Source: Thaumarchaeota archaeon casp-thauma3
Lineage (GTDB): Archaea > Thermoproteota > Nitrososphaeria > Nitrososphaerales > Nitrosopumilaceae
NCBI GenBank assembly: GCA_001510275.1
Contig: LFEY01000024.1
Location: 1-53,866, forward strand
Direction: 5' to 3'
Length of the DNA stretch: 53,866 nucleotides
Both the position numbers and the translations under genes were made by a program. Under the pieces are notes generated by a model, which had not been told where the DNA came from, did not search any database, and worked only from the letters and a program-made list of their open reading frames with translations. This document shows, piece by piece, positions 42,089 to 50,902 of this stretch (positions within the stretch are counted from its first letter, which is position 1; each line of letters opens with the position of its first letter).

Positions 42089-43963
42089 ATGTCTTCTATT
42101 AAAGAACAGTTTAATCAAATATCTCCCAGTGAATTCTTTTACAGTAATCGTGATTTAGCCGGTTTTAGTAATCCGACACGTTCTCTTTATACTGCTGTCC
42201 GAGAATTTGTTGAAAATGCATTAGATGCATGTGATCAAAAAGGAATTCTTCCAGATGTTCATTTAATTATTAAGGCTGTTGATCCTGAAAAACCAGATCC
42301 TAAACCCTATATTTTGACTGTAAAGGATAATGGTCCTGGAATAGATGCAGATCATGTGCCTCTTGCATTTGGAACTGTACTTTATGGTTCAAAATTTGGA
42401 CTTAAACAAGCTAGGGGGATGTTTGGACTTGGTGCAACCATGGCAATTTTGTATGGGCAAATTACAACTAACAAACCTGTTACAGTGAAAAGTTCCGTAG
42501 ATGGGAAAATTCAAGATCAGTTTGAAGTATTATTAGATATTCAAAAAAATAAACCTGTGATTGTAAAACACACTACCAAAGAAGTTTCTAAAAAAGGGCT
42601 TTCTATTAGTATTTGTTTAGAGGGAGATTATTCAAAAGCAGGTAACAAAATTCGAGATTATGTGTATGAAACTTCTTTGATTACTCCTTATGCATCAATA
42701 ACTTTCGATGATCCTAAAGGAGAAAAGTTTTCTCATCCAAGATTTGTAAAAGACATACCTCCACCTCCAACAATAATTAGACCACACCCTCATGGTATTG
42801 ATGTTGAAAGAATACGAAGGATGATAGTTGAATCACAATTCGAAATTCCAAATATTGATGACGCAATGATTGAAAAAGTTAGAAAAGATTTAGGATTATC
42901 AAAGAAAAGTCTTAGTTTTACTGCAATCATGGAAAAAGCAAAGAAAAAATGGAAAAATCTTCCACGTCAAGTACGTGTAGTGATTTCTTTAATGTCTTTT
43001 CTAAAAATGGATTTTGAAAAATTAAATAAAATTAAAATTGAGGATATTGATGTACCTAACAAAAAATTGTTCTACTGGGATTTTGGTGATTCACAATCAA
43101 AATCAGTTGAGATGGATCCTGAAAGTCTGTATTACAAGCAATTAACTAATACTGTTCAAGGTGAACCTCTCACTACATTTTTGACTAAACGATTCCAACG
43201 TATAGGTCCTAACACTGCAGTCAAATTTGCAGAATTTGCAGGATTCAAGCCTGAAAAACGAATTGGTACTTTGACAAACCAAGAATTAGTTAATCTGAGT
43301 GACTCACTTCAAAAATTTGATGATTTTATGGCACCTGATTCAAGTTGCCTTGCACCATTAGGAGAAGAACCTCTAGAAAAAGGAATCAAGAAATTCTTTA
43401 ATCCTGATTTTACTGCTGTAGTTCAACGTCCAGCTTCTGCATATTCTGGGTTTCCTTTCATAATTGAGATGGGTATTGCCTATGGTGGTGAAATCAAATC
43501 TGGTGGACCACATGTTTACAGATATGCCAACAGAATTCCATTACTTTATGATGAAGGTAGCGATGTAGTTCTCAAAGTCGTTAATGAGACTGATTGGGGT
43601 AGATACAAGATAAAGGGTGAACCCCCATTCATTATTGTGTCTCATATTTGCTCTACTAGAATTCCTTACAAAACTGCAGGAAAAGAAAATGTTGCTGATA
43701 GGCCCGAAATAGAACGAGAGTTACGATTAGCATTGCAATTCTTATCACGAAAGTTAGCGTCATACATGTCAAAAAGAGGTCAAGCTGAAATGGCAAAAAA
43801 GAGATCCAATCTTTATGCAAAATATATTCCAATGATTGCAGAGTTTTGTACAGAATTAGCTGGCAAGAAAAAAGAACCTAATTACAAGAAAATATTAGAC
43901 GAAGAAACTGCAATTGAATCTAAAAAACCAGAAGAGGAGGAAAACCAAATTGAAAACCAGTAA
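42089..43963 (+). CDS. top6B: DNA topoisomerase VI subunit B
   Basis: 624 residues, the GHKL ATPase subunit that with Top6A relaxes and decatenates DNA. Bergerat motifs: EFVENALDA (N box, about 37-45), KDNGPGID (about 77-84), MFGLGA (about 110-115). A helix-two-turn-helix and transducer domain follow (about 230-500). It ends with a Lys/Glu-rich tail within which top6A starts. Confidence 0.96.
   Translation: MSSIKEQFNQISPSEFFYSNRDLAGFSNPTRSLYTAVREFVENALDACDQKGILPDVHLIIKAVDPEKPDPKPYILTVKDNGPGIDADHVPLAFGTVLYGSKFGLKQARGMFGLGATMAILYGQITTNKPVTVKSSVDGKIQDQFEVLLDIQKNKPVIVKHTTKEVSKKGLSISICLEGDYSKAGNKIRDYVYETSLITPYASITFDDPKGEKFSHPRFVKDIPPPPTIIRPHPHGIDVERIRRMIVESQFEIPNIDDAMIEKVRKDLGLSKKSLSFTAIMEKAKKKWKNLPRQVRVVISLMSFLKMDFEKLNKIKIEDIDVPNKKLFYWDFGDSQSKSVEMDPESLYYKQLTNTVQGEPLTTFLTKRFQRIGPNTAVKFAEFAGFKPEKRIGTLTNQELVNLSDSLQKFDDFMAPDSSCLAPLGEEPLEKGIKKFFNPDFTAVVQRPASAYSGFPFIIEMGIAYGGEIKSGGPHVYRYANRIPLLYDEGSDVVLKVVNETDWGRYKIKGEPPFIIVSHICSTRIPYKTAGKENVADRPEIERELRLALQFLSRKLASYMSKRGQAEMAKKRSNLYAKYIPMIAEFCTELAGKKKEPNYKKILDEETAIESKKPEEEENQIENQ
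43934..43940 (+). promoter_or_regulatory. Likely ribosome-binding site of top6A
   Basis: GAGGAGG, a strong Shine-Dalgarno-type match, sits nine bases before TTG 43950 inside the end of top6B. It marks the preferred start for top6A; such sites are rare in this largely leaderless genome. Confidence 0.6.
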
Positions 43964-45056
43964 ATCAAAAGAACGAAGCAAGAAAGCAGAAGAAAAACAA
44001 AAAAATATTCTTGAGATGCTTAAAAGTCATGGCGCAAAAGTATATGATGACTTAGATAATGGACGATTTCCGAAATTCTCTATACCCAGTAGATCTGTAA
44101 GCAATATAGTTTATGATAAACAACTTAGACAATACATTCTAGGTAGTAACTCTGCTTTGAGAAGTGCAAAAAATTCAGCTCAATTAAGATCTTTTACACA
44201 ATTAATGTGGCTTGCATTTTTTGCAAATAGGTTAACACAAGAGAAAAAATCATCTACTTTAAGAGATGTTTATTATTCATCACAAGCATTCGCTGTAGAA
44301 TTTGAGGATCAATCAGAATCCGATAATATTATTGTAGATTTAGAAGCTGTAACATCTAAACCTCGTGAAGATTTTCACATATATCCTGAAGAGAGAAGTT
44401 CTATCTTTGGTGATTTGAACATAGAGTATACAATTCCTGGATATGAAGGCAAAACAATGAATTTGTCTAACCACCCTGATGGATATTCAATTGGTCCTAG
44501 TTTAACTACTGCGGAATTAGTTGATACAAGTGCCGAAATTGTGATTGCTATTGAAAAAGGCGGTCTTTTTACCAGATTTGTTGAAGAACAAATTGATAAA
44601 AAATTTAAATCTATTATAATCAATACTGGTGGACAGGCACCTCGTTCAACTAGAACTTTGTTAAAAAGACTTCATGATGAAATGAGATTACCTGTTATTG
44701 TCCTTACTGATGGTGATGTGTATGGAGAACATATTGCAATGGTTATTAAATCTGGTTCAGCAAACGCTGCACATCTAAGAGAATTAACTGTCCCTGATGC
44801 AAAATGGGTTGGAGTTTGGGCTACTGATATTGAAAAATATAAACTACCAACGATTCCTATGACTGAATCTGACATTAAGAGATGTTATGATCTTCAAAAG
44901 GATCCGAGATATGAATCTGGAATTTGGAAAAAAGAACTAGATGTATTTTTGCGACTTAAAAGAAAGGCTGAGTTGGAGGCTTTTTCAAAATATGGTCTTA
45001 CAAATATTACTGACAAATATTTACCACAAAAATTAGAACTAGCAAAAAGTCTCTAG
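43950..45056 (+). CDS. top6A: DNA topoisomerase VI subunit A
   Basis: The DNA-cleaving subunit, Spo11-related. From TTG 43950 it has 368 residues. The catalytic tyrosine lies in LRDVYYSSQ (about 107-115) and the TOPRIM metal site in AIEKGGLF (Glu) and LTDGDVYG (DxD). The upstream TTG 43914 is possible but would lie deep in top6B and lacks an RBS, whereas 43950 has a purine-rich GAGGAGG. It overlaps top6B by 14 bases. Confidence 0.95.
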   Translation: MKTSKSKERSKKAEEKQKNILEMLKSHGAKVYDDLDNGRFPKFSIPSRSVSNIVYDKQLRQYILGSNSALRSAKNSAQLRSFTQLMWLAFFANRLTQEKKSSTLRDVYYSSQAFAVEFEDQSESDNIIVDLEAVTSKPREDFHIYPEERSSIFGDLNIEYTIPGYEGKTMNLSNHPDGYSIGPSLTTAELVDTSAEIVIAIEKGGLFTRFVEEQIDKKFKSIIINTGGQAPRSTRTLLKRLHDEMRLPVIVLTDGDVYGEHIAMVIKSGSANAAHLRELTVPDAKWVGVWATDIEKYKLPTIPMTESDIKRCYDLQKDPRYESGIWKKELDVFLRLKRKAELEAFSKYGLTNITDKYLPQKLELAKSL

Positions 45057-45515
45057 CTATTTTATTCTAAGTGTTAGTACGCCGTTTCTGTATTTGAAAT
45101 CTGATATCTGCATGTTGTCTGCTCCTTCTATTGGAACTTCTTTTGAAAACCCTGCAGTTCCACGTATGTATAAAATTCCATCTATTAATCTGACTGCAAT
45201 TTTATCTTCAGGACCTGGCACTTCAGATACAAAAACAAATTCCCCTTCACTTTTAATCAGATCATAAACCCAATTCTTTGTTTCTTGCTCTCTTGCTTGA
45301 GAGTATAATGGTTTTTGTTCCTTTGTCATTTTCTTTAGAACTTTAACCCAGTAAAACATTGTTAGTGCAGCTACCCCAATTAAGATAAAACTTGTAAAAC
45401 CTGAATCTGCCCTTTGTGTCATGATATAGATTATTCCTAAAAATAGAAGTACAATTATTGGTATTACAAAATTTAATGATTGTTCATTTGAGTATGCTCC
45501 CTTATAACTTGCCAA
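45057..45515 (-). CDS. Membrane-anchored Hsp20/alpha-crystallin-like protein
   Basis: 152 residues. Two hydrophobic segments (about 15-32 and 40-58) are followed by a charged linker and a C-terminal beta-sandwich domain of about 65 residues: FVFVSEVPGPEDKIAVRLI, LYIRGTAGFSKEVPI, NGVLTLRIK, i.e. the core strands of an Hsp20/CS domain including the closing NGVLTLRI motif. It would place a small chaperone domain at the cytoplasmic membrane face. It abuts the convergent top6A stop. Confidence 0.75.
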   Translation of the reverse strand: MASYKGAYSNEQSLNFVIPIIVLLFLGIIYIMTQRADSGFTSFILIGVAALTMFYWVKVLKKMTKEQKPLYSQAREQETKNWVYDLIKSEGEFVFVSEVPGPEDKIAVRLIDGILYIRGTAGFSKEVPIEGADNMQISDFKYRNGVLTLRIK

Positions 45516-45668
45516 ACAACATCAAACTACGTTTACCAAATATAAAGTATCTTTGGAAATTCATCCAATTTTGTGTTTAATTATAAGTTGTAATAAATAA
45601 AAAAAAGAGACTTTGAATATCTGTGATATAATTTAGTTCAAAATTAATTAAACAAAACTAGTCTGAAA

Positions 45669-45800
45669 TCACTTGCTACGATGTTTTGATAAACATTCTT
45701 TGCAATAGACTGGTCTATCTGGTTTTGGTTCAAAAGGTACCTCTGAATCTGTTCCACAATCGGAACATTTCATAGGATACATTTTTCTATCTTCTGACAT
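45669..45800 (-). CDS. Small zinc-ribbon protein (CxxC...PVYCxxC)
   Basis: ATG 45800 to TGA 45669 encodes 43 residues with CSDCG, PFEPKPDRPVYC and CKEC, the compact zinc-binding fold seen in many short archaeal and bacterial proteins. A perfect palindromic TATA-like CTTATATAAG lies at 45818-45827, about 22 bases upstream, so it is expressed from its own promoter without a leader. Partner unknown. Confidence 0.82.
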   Translation of the reverse strand: MSEDRKMYPMKCSDCGTDSEVPFEPKPDRPVYCKECLSKHRSK

Positions 45801-45817
45801 GAATTTTTACTAATCAC

Positions 45818-45827
45818 CTTATATAAG
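45818..45827 (-). promoter_or_regulatory. Palindromic TATA element of the 43-residue zinc-ribbon gene
   Basis: CTTATATAAG is a perfect palindrome centred about 22 bases upstream of ATG 45800. It is one of the cleanest TATA boxes in the window. Confidence 0.55.
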
Positions 45828-45980
45828 AATCAATTAAATTAAGACATTCCAAACTTATGTCATACAATTCATTACTGAAAAAACTATTTTTTTAAAATTT
45901 AGACTCAAATTAGAAACTAAAACTAACAAATATTGGTAAAGTATATTTGGTTTTTATTACCATTTTTCAAAATTTAGTTA

Positions 45981-46202
45981 TTGAATGATGATGAAATATC
46001 TACAAAACTCACAATACGAGAAATTATACTGAAAGGAACTCTCATTACCATAATTATTACAATTCCATCCCTTATTGCATTTATTCTTACTTGGACTCTT
46101 CTTGATGATTTGATTTATGGGGTAATTTTTGGTGTAATGGTTTATTTCATTGCTATGGTAGTTTCCTTGAAAATTTCTAAAAAATTTTTGGTTAAAAAAT
46201 AA
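45981..46202 (+). CDS. Two-span small membrane protein
   Basis: 73 residues starting at TTG 45981: a charged N-terminus, hydrophobic helices at about 19-40 and 45-63, and a basic tail (KISKKFLVKK). A cytoplasmic N- and C-terminus is likely. No motif. It precedes a regulator-like gene by 41 bases on the same strand. Confidence 0.65.
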   Translation: MNDDEISTKLTIREIILKGTLITIIITIPSLIAFILTWTLLDDLIYGVIFGVMVYFIAMVVSLKISKKFLVKK

Positions 46203-46243
46203 CTATATGGATCATTTTTATTTCATTACAATTAATTTGGAAA

Positions 46244-46600
46244 ATGATGGATTCATCTAGAATTGAAAATGATCTGGTTTCTGAAATCAGATTAGAACAT
46301 GTACAGGCTAAAGTGTATTTGTTAGTTACCTGTTACGGAAAAATGTCTTCAATACAAATTGCAGAAAAATTAACGATCTCATTAGATGATGCCCAAAAGG
46401 CAGCTAAAACCCTAGTTACTTTTGGTGCTTTCATAGACTTTTCTGAAACTGAATTTGAGGCAATGCACCCTAGATTTACGGCAGTTAACATGTATAGAAA
46501 GATGTGTGAACGAGAAAATATTGAATTTAAACGAAACAAAATTGTTGATAATATGGGTGCAATTTTAGAAAAACCCTATGATGATGCAAGGACTAAATAA
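46244..46600 (+). CDS. TrmB-like winged-helix protein (small)
   Basis: 118 residues. The segment AKVYLLVTCYGKMSSIQIAEKLTISLDDAQKAAKTLVTFGAF (about 22-63), here given across its helices, has the TrmB-type pattern of a tri-helix winged helix starting with AKVYL. The remainder is a short C-terminal region without the large sugar-binding domain of full TrmB proteins. It could be a transcription regulator or a basal-factor-like protein. Confidence 0.65.
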   Translation: MMDSSRIENDLVSEIRLEHVQAKVYLLVTCYGKMSSIQIAEKLTISLDDAQKAAKTLVTFGAFIDFSETEFEAMHPRFTAVNMYRKMCERENIEFKRNKIVDNMGAILEKPYDDARTK

Positions 46601-46622
46601 TACTGCTGATGGGTGAACAGCA

Positions 46623-47021
46623 ATGAGTGTTGACACTGAAACTTGTAACCATCAACCTGTTTACTATGGGGTAATAAACATCAACATAGATGAGAAAACA
46701 ATTGGTTCCGTTGATGTTTGGAGATGTGGTGTTTGCAAGAAACGATTCTGTGAAGAAAAACAACTTGGAATTGAAGAGATAGCTGATCTAGTAGGAATGC
46801 CAAAAATTGATCCTGATGCTAAATGGGCAGTTACAGTATGTAAATTACAACAAGGAAAATACAAATGGAAATTAGTTAAACTAAAAGAAAATGGTGAAAT
46901 CAAACATGAATGTTTAGATGAACAAATAATTCCGCTAAAAATTAATAATTTTAAAGTTGAAGATGATAAACATTGGAGCTTTTTAGTTGATGACAATATT
47001 AACAAGGCTGTCGAAATTTAG
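46623..47021 (+). CDS. Unknown protein with N-terminal Cys/His zinc site
   Basis: 132 residues. Near the N-terminus lie CNH (about 8-10), WRCGVCKKRFC (about 33-43), enough ligands for one zinc. The C-terminal half is beta-rich (WAVTVCKLQQGKYKWKLVKL). The start ATG is 22 bases after the previous gene, so it is probably co-transcribed with the TrmB-like gene. Family not recognised. Confidence 0.7.
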   Translation: MSVDTETCNHQPVYYGVININIDEKTIGSVDVWRCGVCKKRFCEEKQLGIEEIADLVGMPKIDPDAKWAVTVCKLQQGKYKWKLVKLKENGEIKHECLDEQIIPLKINNFKVEDDKHWSFLVDDNINKAVEI

Positions 47022-47029
47022 TTTCTGAA

Positions 47030-47314
47030 ATGGATCTTAAAGTTCACATTAATAATATTCATGGAAGCCAGATGGCTGCAAAGATTACTGGAAAATTTAC
47101 TTTAGATAGTAATGAATTTCGTTTTAATGCAATAGCATTTGGTAGAATAGGTGGACAAAATATTGGTGCAAATATTTCTAAAACCACTGAGAAAGAATTG
47201 GAAAAATTAGGATATGATGTTGAAGAAGTTATAATTTTACTTCAGAAAAATCTACTTCAAGGCGATTTGACCCTTCCAGAAGGACTTACAAAAGAATCAT
47301 TTGTAGATGATTAA
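47030..47314 (+). CDS. Unknown 94-residue protein
   Basis: A soluble alpha/beta protein: strands at the N-terminus ([26 protein letters not shown]), then a helix and an acidic C-terminal tail. It starts nine bases after the upstream gene and shares its stop (TTAA) with the convergent mtnP gene. No motif or family is evident. Confidence 0.68.
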   Translation: MDLKVHINNIHGSQMAAKITGKFTLDSNEFRFNAIAFGRIGGQNIGANISKTTEKELEKLGYDVEEVIILLQKNLLQGDLTLPEGLTKESFVDD

Positions 47315-48102
47315 AATTCTGCTTCTTCTAATGCCTTAGCACAAGAACAATTTCTAGTTTTAGGAATTTTGTCAATTAATTCTGTTAATATTGTCTTTGT
47401 CTTTTCTATGTTTTTTGAAAGTGTCTCTAAGACTTCTTTAGCAGTTACAGGTTTTTCAGCCCAAACATCATAATCTGTAACTGTTGAGATTGATGCATAA
47501 CACATCTGTGCCTCTCTTGCTAACTGACATTCTGGAACAAGTGTCATTCCAATAATATCTGCTCCAGTTGATCTGAAGAATTTTGATTCTGCTTTAGTTG
47601 AAAAACGTGGGCCTTCAATACAGACATAAGTACAATCTCTATGAATTTTCAAATCTTGTTTATCTGTTACTTGAAGGATTGATGATTGTAATTCCGGACA
47701 AAAAGGATCTGCTACTGAAATATGAATTACTTTTCCTTCTTCTGAAAATGTTCCTTTTCTTGATTTTGTAAAATCTAAAAATTGTGATGGTAATGCAAAG
47801 TGTCCTGGTGCTAATTCTTCTTTTAGACTTCCAACTGCTGATGGTGCTATAATCCTTGTAACTCCTAATTCTTTGAATGCCCAAATGTTTGCTTTGAAAT
47901 TAATCATATGTGGTGGAATGGTATGTTTTTTTCCATGCCTTGGAAGAAAAGCAATTTTTCTTTCTTTGAAAATTCCAACTGTTATGGTATCTGATGGTTT
48001 TCCATAAGGTGTGTCTATATCTACTTCTTGTGCATTTTCAAGTAAATCTGAATCATAGATTCCTGTTCCTCCAAAAATTCCAATCTCTACGTCTCTTTCC
48101 AT
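47311..48102 (-). CDS. mtnP: S-methyl-5'-thioadenosine phosphorylase
   Basis: 263 residues from ATG 48102, which overlaps the apt stop (TAATG). PNP-family motifs: GGTGIYDS (about 11-18), [16 protein letters not shown] (about 55-70), [11 protein letters not shown] and [13 protein letters not shown]. The C-terminus carries a CSC pair like the disulphide reported in archaeal MTAP II enzymes. It cleaves methylthioadenosine to adenine and methylthioribose 1-phosphate. Adenine is then reused by Apt, encoded directly upstream. Confidence 0.94.
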   Translation of the reverse strand: MERDVEIGIFGGTGIYDSDLLENAQEVDIDTPYGKPSDTITVGIFKERKIAFLPRHGKKHTIPPHMINFKANIWAFKELGVTRIIAPSAVGSLKEELAPGHFALPSQFLDFTKSRKGTFSEEGKVIHISVADPFCPELQSSILQVTDKQDLKIHRDCTYVCIEGPRFSTKAESKFFRSTGADIIGMTLVPECQLAREAQMCYASISTVTDYDVWAEKPVTAKEVLETLSKNIEKTKTILTELIDKIPKTRNCSCAKALEEAEF

Positions 48103-48614
48103 TAATACTTCACCAGTGACTTGCAATCATATTTGCTGATTCCTTTCATTCCATTTAGTTCTGTTAACTCTATGATAAACGCAAAACCTACAATTTTCCC
48201 TCCAACTTTCTCAATTAATCTTGCAGATGCTTTTGCTGTACCTCCAGTTGCAAGTAAATCATCACAAATGAGTATTCTTTGTCCTTCTTTGATAATGTCT
48301 TTTTGAATCTCTATTGTGTCCTTGCCATATTCAATTGTGTATGATAATTTTACAGTTTTTCCAGGCAATTTTCCTGCTTTTCTAATCATCATCATGCCCT
48401 TGTTGTATCTTGAGGCTAAAACACACGCTAAAATGAATCCTCTTGATTCAATTCCAGCAAGCAAATCAAAATCTTTTGAATGAAAATGTTTTGAAAACTC
48501 ATCTGCAATTAAAGACAAGGCTGCTGGATCTTTTAAAATTGGGCTAAAGTCTCTAAACAATATACCTTTTTTAGGAAAATTAGGATATTCAGCAATTTTT
48601 TCTCTAAGATTCAT
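48102..48614 (-). CDS. apt: Adenine phosphoribosyltransferase
   Basis: 170 residues. The PRPP-binding motif is [15 protein letters not shown] (about 121-135), preceded by a type I PRTase core ([11 protein letters not shown]). It converts adenine and PRPP to AMP. It heads a two-gene unit with mtnP, a salvage pair that recovers adenine from polyamine or methionine metabolism by-products. Confidence 0.94.
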   Translation of the reverse strand: MNLREKIAEYPNFPKKGILFRDFSPILKDPAALSLIADEFSKHFHSKDFDLLAGIESRGFILACVLASRYNKGMMMIRKAGKLPGKTVKLSYTIEYGKDTIEIQKDIIKEGQRILICDDLLATGGTAKASARLIEKVGGKIVGFAFIIELTELNGMKGISKYDCKSLVKY

Positions 48615-48653
48615 GATGATTAAGATTTAATGGTAAAATAAAATTGTTTGAAA

Positions 48654-50804
48654 TTATTCTTGATCCACTATGAAGGTGGCTTCTGCAAAATCAGTTGCAT
48701 CTGTTACTCTGACTGTATAAATTCCAGGCTCTGTTTCTTTAGGAATTACCCAAGGTAGATTGACTTCCCCTTGGCTTGATGCCTGGGTTTCTAAATTATA
48801 GATGACTTTGCCATTATCTGCTAGTATTTTAATTGTTACACTTTGATTGGCACCAAACGCTTTGATTATGATTGTTTTTCCAACTGAAGCCATTTTTTCT
48901 CCTTTTTCAACTGTTACCTGCATTCCTTCAGTTAATGTTGCTAAAACTTTTAGTTCGGCATTATCAAAGTTTGAACCACTTTTTACATTAATTGTCCACA
49001 TTCCATATTTTGCATCACTTGGAATTCTAAAACCACTTTCTGAAATCTTTCCATTTTTGTCTGAGAAAGTTTCTCTTACTTTAACTACATTTCCATCAGG
49101 ATCAAGTAAAGTAACAGTAAGTAGAACATTTGGAGAACTATCTCCTAAAACCAAAATAGCATCCCCTGGTAGATAATTTATTTTTGTAGTGTTGATTTTA
49201 ATCTGGCCAGAACCTGTCAGGAGACCTACTGTAAAGATCTCTGTACTTTCAGTATCGCCCCTGGTAATTACGGCTGTATATGCCCCAGATGCATATCCTT
49301 CTAGATCAAGTGAATATGTTCCTCTACCATCTGGTTGTAATGTTATGGATATTGTTGCTTCTTTTGGTCTATCAGACGGATCAACAATTAACAAACTAAC
49401 AGTATCTGATCCTTTTCCTGTAAGTGAAATTATAGCTGTTTCTCCTGCTTTGTAACTTAACTTGTCTAATTCAAAGTTGACTGGAATTGAGGGTAATTGT
49501 CCGACTCCTGCAAAAATAAATTCTTTTTCCTTTTCTTGTGTTGCAATTAATGTGTATGTTCCTTTTGTTGAACTTAATACTGTTGGAAACTCAAATTCTA
49601 CAAAACCAGAATCATCTGTCTGAATAATATCTGAAAAAATCTCTTTTCCAAGAGGATCTTCTAATATTACTTCAATTGACTTGTTTGGTAATGCTGTTCC
49701 ATTAAATCTCATGATTTCGCCTTGATCAAACTTCAACTTATTTGGAATTATTATTATTACTTTATCTGATTCAACTGTCCATTGCTTTAGAATCTTTTCT
49801 CTTCCATCAGTAATTGTTGTACTGTATTTTCCAAATGGGGTATCTAATGCTACAACTATTGGCTCACCTAATTTCCAATTCCCTTTTGAGTCTATGTCGG
49901 CTGTTCTTGAATTGATAATTTCTCCTTCTTCATTTGTAATCTTTGCTGTTATTGCACTACCTGGTTTCCCCGTTCCAAAAATCTCTAAAAAGTCGCCTCT
50001 ATGTATCGCCTCTGGAATTCCTTTAATTGTAAGTTTGATATTTTCTGATTCTGGAATTCTATTATTTCCTTCTCCTATTCTAAGGCTGATCTTTTTTTCG
50101 TCACCATCTTTGTCTTTTATTATAAAATCTGCCCTGTCAGCTTTTTGGTGTTCAGGAATATGCATTGTAGTTATAAAGTAACCATTTCCATCTGTTTCAA
50201 AACTACCGATTTTTTTTGTATCAATATAAAAATCAAATTCTTGAGATGCACCAAATTTATCTCCTGTAACCCTAATTGATGAACCAATATTTGGACTCTC
50301 TGGGATTATTCTAAAGACTGATTCTGTAACTATCCCTGCACCTGTGTTCTCTGTGGTTTGTTTTTGCGTGGGCTTTGTATTTTGAATTACTTTAGGCAAT
50401 TCTCCTGATAACACTTTTCCAATACCAATCTGATTATCTCCTTTTAGTGCCTTCCAATTAATTCCATCATTTGCTTTATCTAATTTAACACCAAACTTTA
50501 CAGATTCATCTGGTTTAATTGTTTCAGATGATGTGAAAATTATAACTCCCTGTGGGTTTTTTTCACCTATCCATCCTTTTTCTGTTTTAAAAGATTTAAA
50601 ACTAAAATCACTTCCAAGCCAAATTCTAAAAGTATTAACATCTTCGTTTGAATTATTTGTAAATTCAATAATTGCTGTTTCTTCAAATGCAAAACTTTCC
50701 ACATCAATTTCTTCTGCATATACACTTGATGGAATTGTGATAAGCGCTAATGAAAATAATAATGTAATTGAAAGGAAAATCCCTCTCGTCGAGGACTCAC
50801 TCAT
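48654..50804 (-). CDS. Large secreted multi-domain Ig-like surface protein
   Basis: About 716 residues from ATG 50804. A signal peptide is clear (ISLSITLLFSLALIT-like hydrophobic core, then VYAEE, cleavage near residue 30). The rest is a series of about six to seven beta-sandwich repeats (starts such as GSSIRVTGDKFG, GDFLEIFGTGKPG, GEIMRFNGTALPN, GETAIISLTGKGS, GDAILVLGDSSPN, GKTIIIKAFGANQ). It has no Cys and no C-terminal anchor or sorting helix. It likely lies at the S-layer or is secreted, perhaps for adhesion. A longer start at 50822 adds only six residues. Confidence 0.82.
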   Translation of the reverse strand: MSESSTRGIFLSITLLFSLALITIPSSVYAEEIDVESFAFEETAIIEFTNNSNEDVNTFRIWLGSDFSFKSFKTEKGWIGEKNPQGVIIFTSSETIKPDESVKFGVKLDKANDGINWKALKGDNQIGIGKVLSGELPKVIQNTKPTQKQTTENTGAGIVTESVFRIIPESPNIGSSIRVTGDKFGASQEFDFYIDTKKIGSFETDGNGYFITTMHIPEHQKADRADFIIKDKDGDEKKISLRIGEGNNRIPESENIKLTIKGIPEAIHRGDFLEIFGTGKPGSAITAKITNEEGEIINSRTADIDSKGNWKLGEPIVVALDTPFGKYSTTITDGREKILKQWTVESDKVIIIIPNKLKFDQGEIMRFNGTALPNKSIEVILEDPLGKEIFSDIIQTDDSGFVEFEFPTVLSSTKGTYTLIATQEKEKEFIFAGVGQLPSIPVNFELDKLSYKAGETAIISLTGKGSDTVSLLIVDPSDRPKEATISITLQPDGRGTYSLDLEGYASGAYTAVITRGDTESTEIFTVGLLTGSGQIKINTTKINYLPGDAILVLGDSSPNVLLTVTLLDPDGNVVKVRETFSDKNGKISESGFRIPSDAKYGMWTINVKSGSNFDNAELKVLATLTEGMQVTVEKGEKMASVGKTIIIKAFGANQSVTIKILADNGKVIYNLETQASSQGEVNLPWVIPKETEPGIYTVRVTDATDFAEATFIVDQE

Positions 50805-50902
50805 ATAATTCAAATTTCTCATCTCTCACTTAAACCTTGAAGAGTTTTTCCTACTCTACTATTTCTTACTTCAGTATTTTTCATGAGAAACCTTCTTAAA
50901 TC

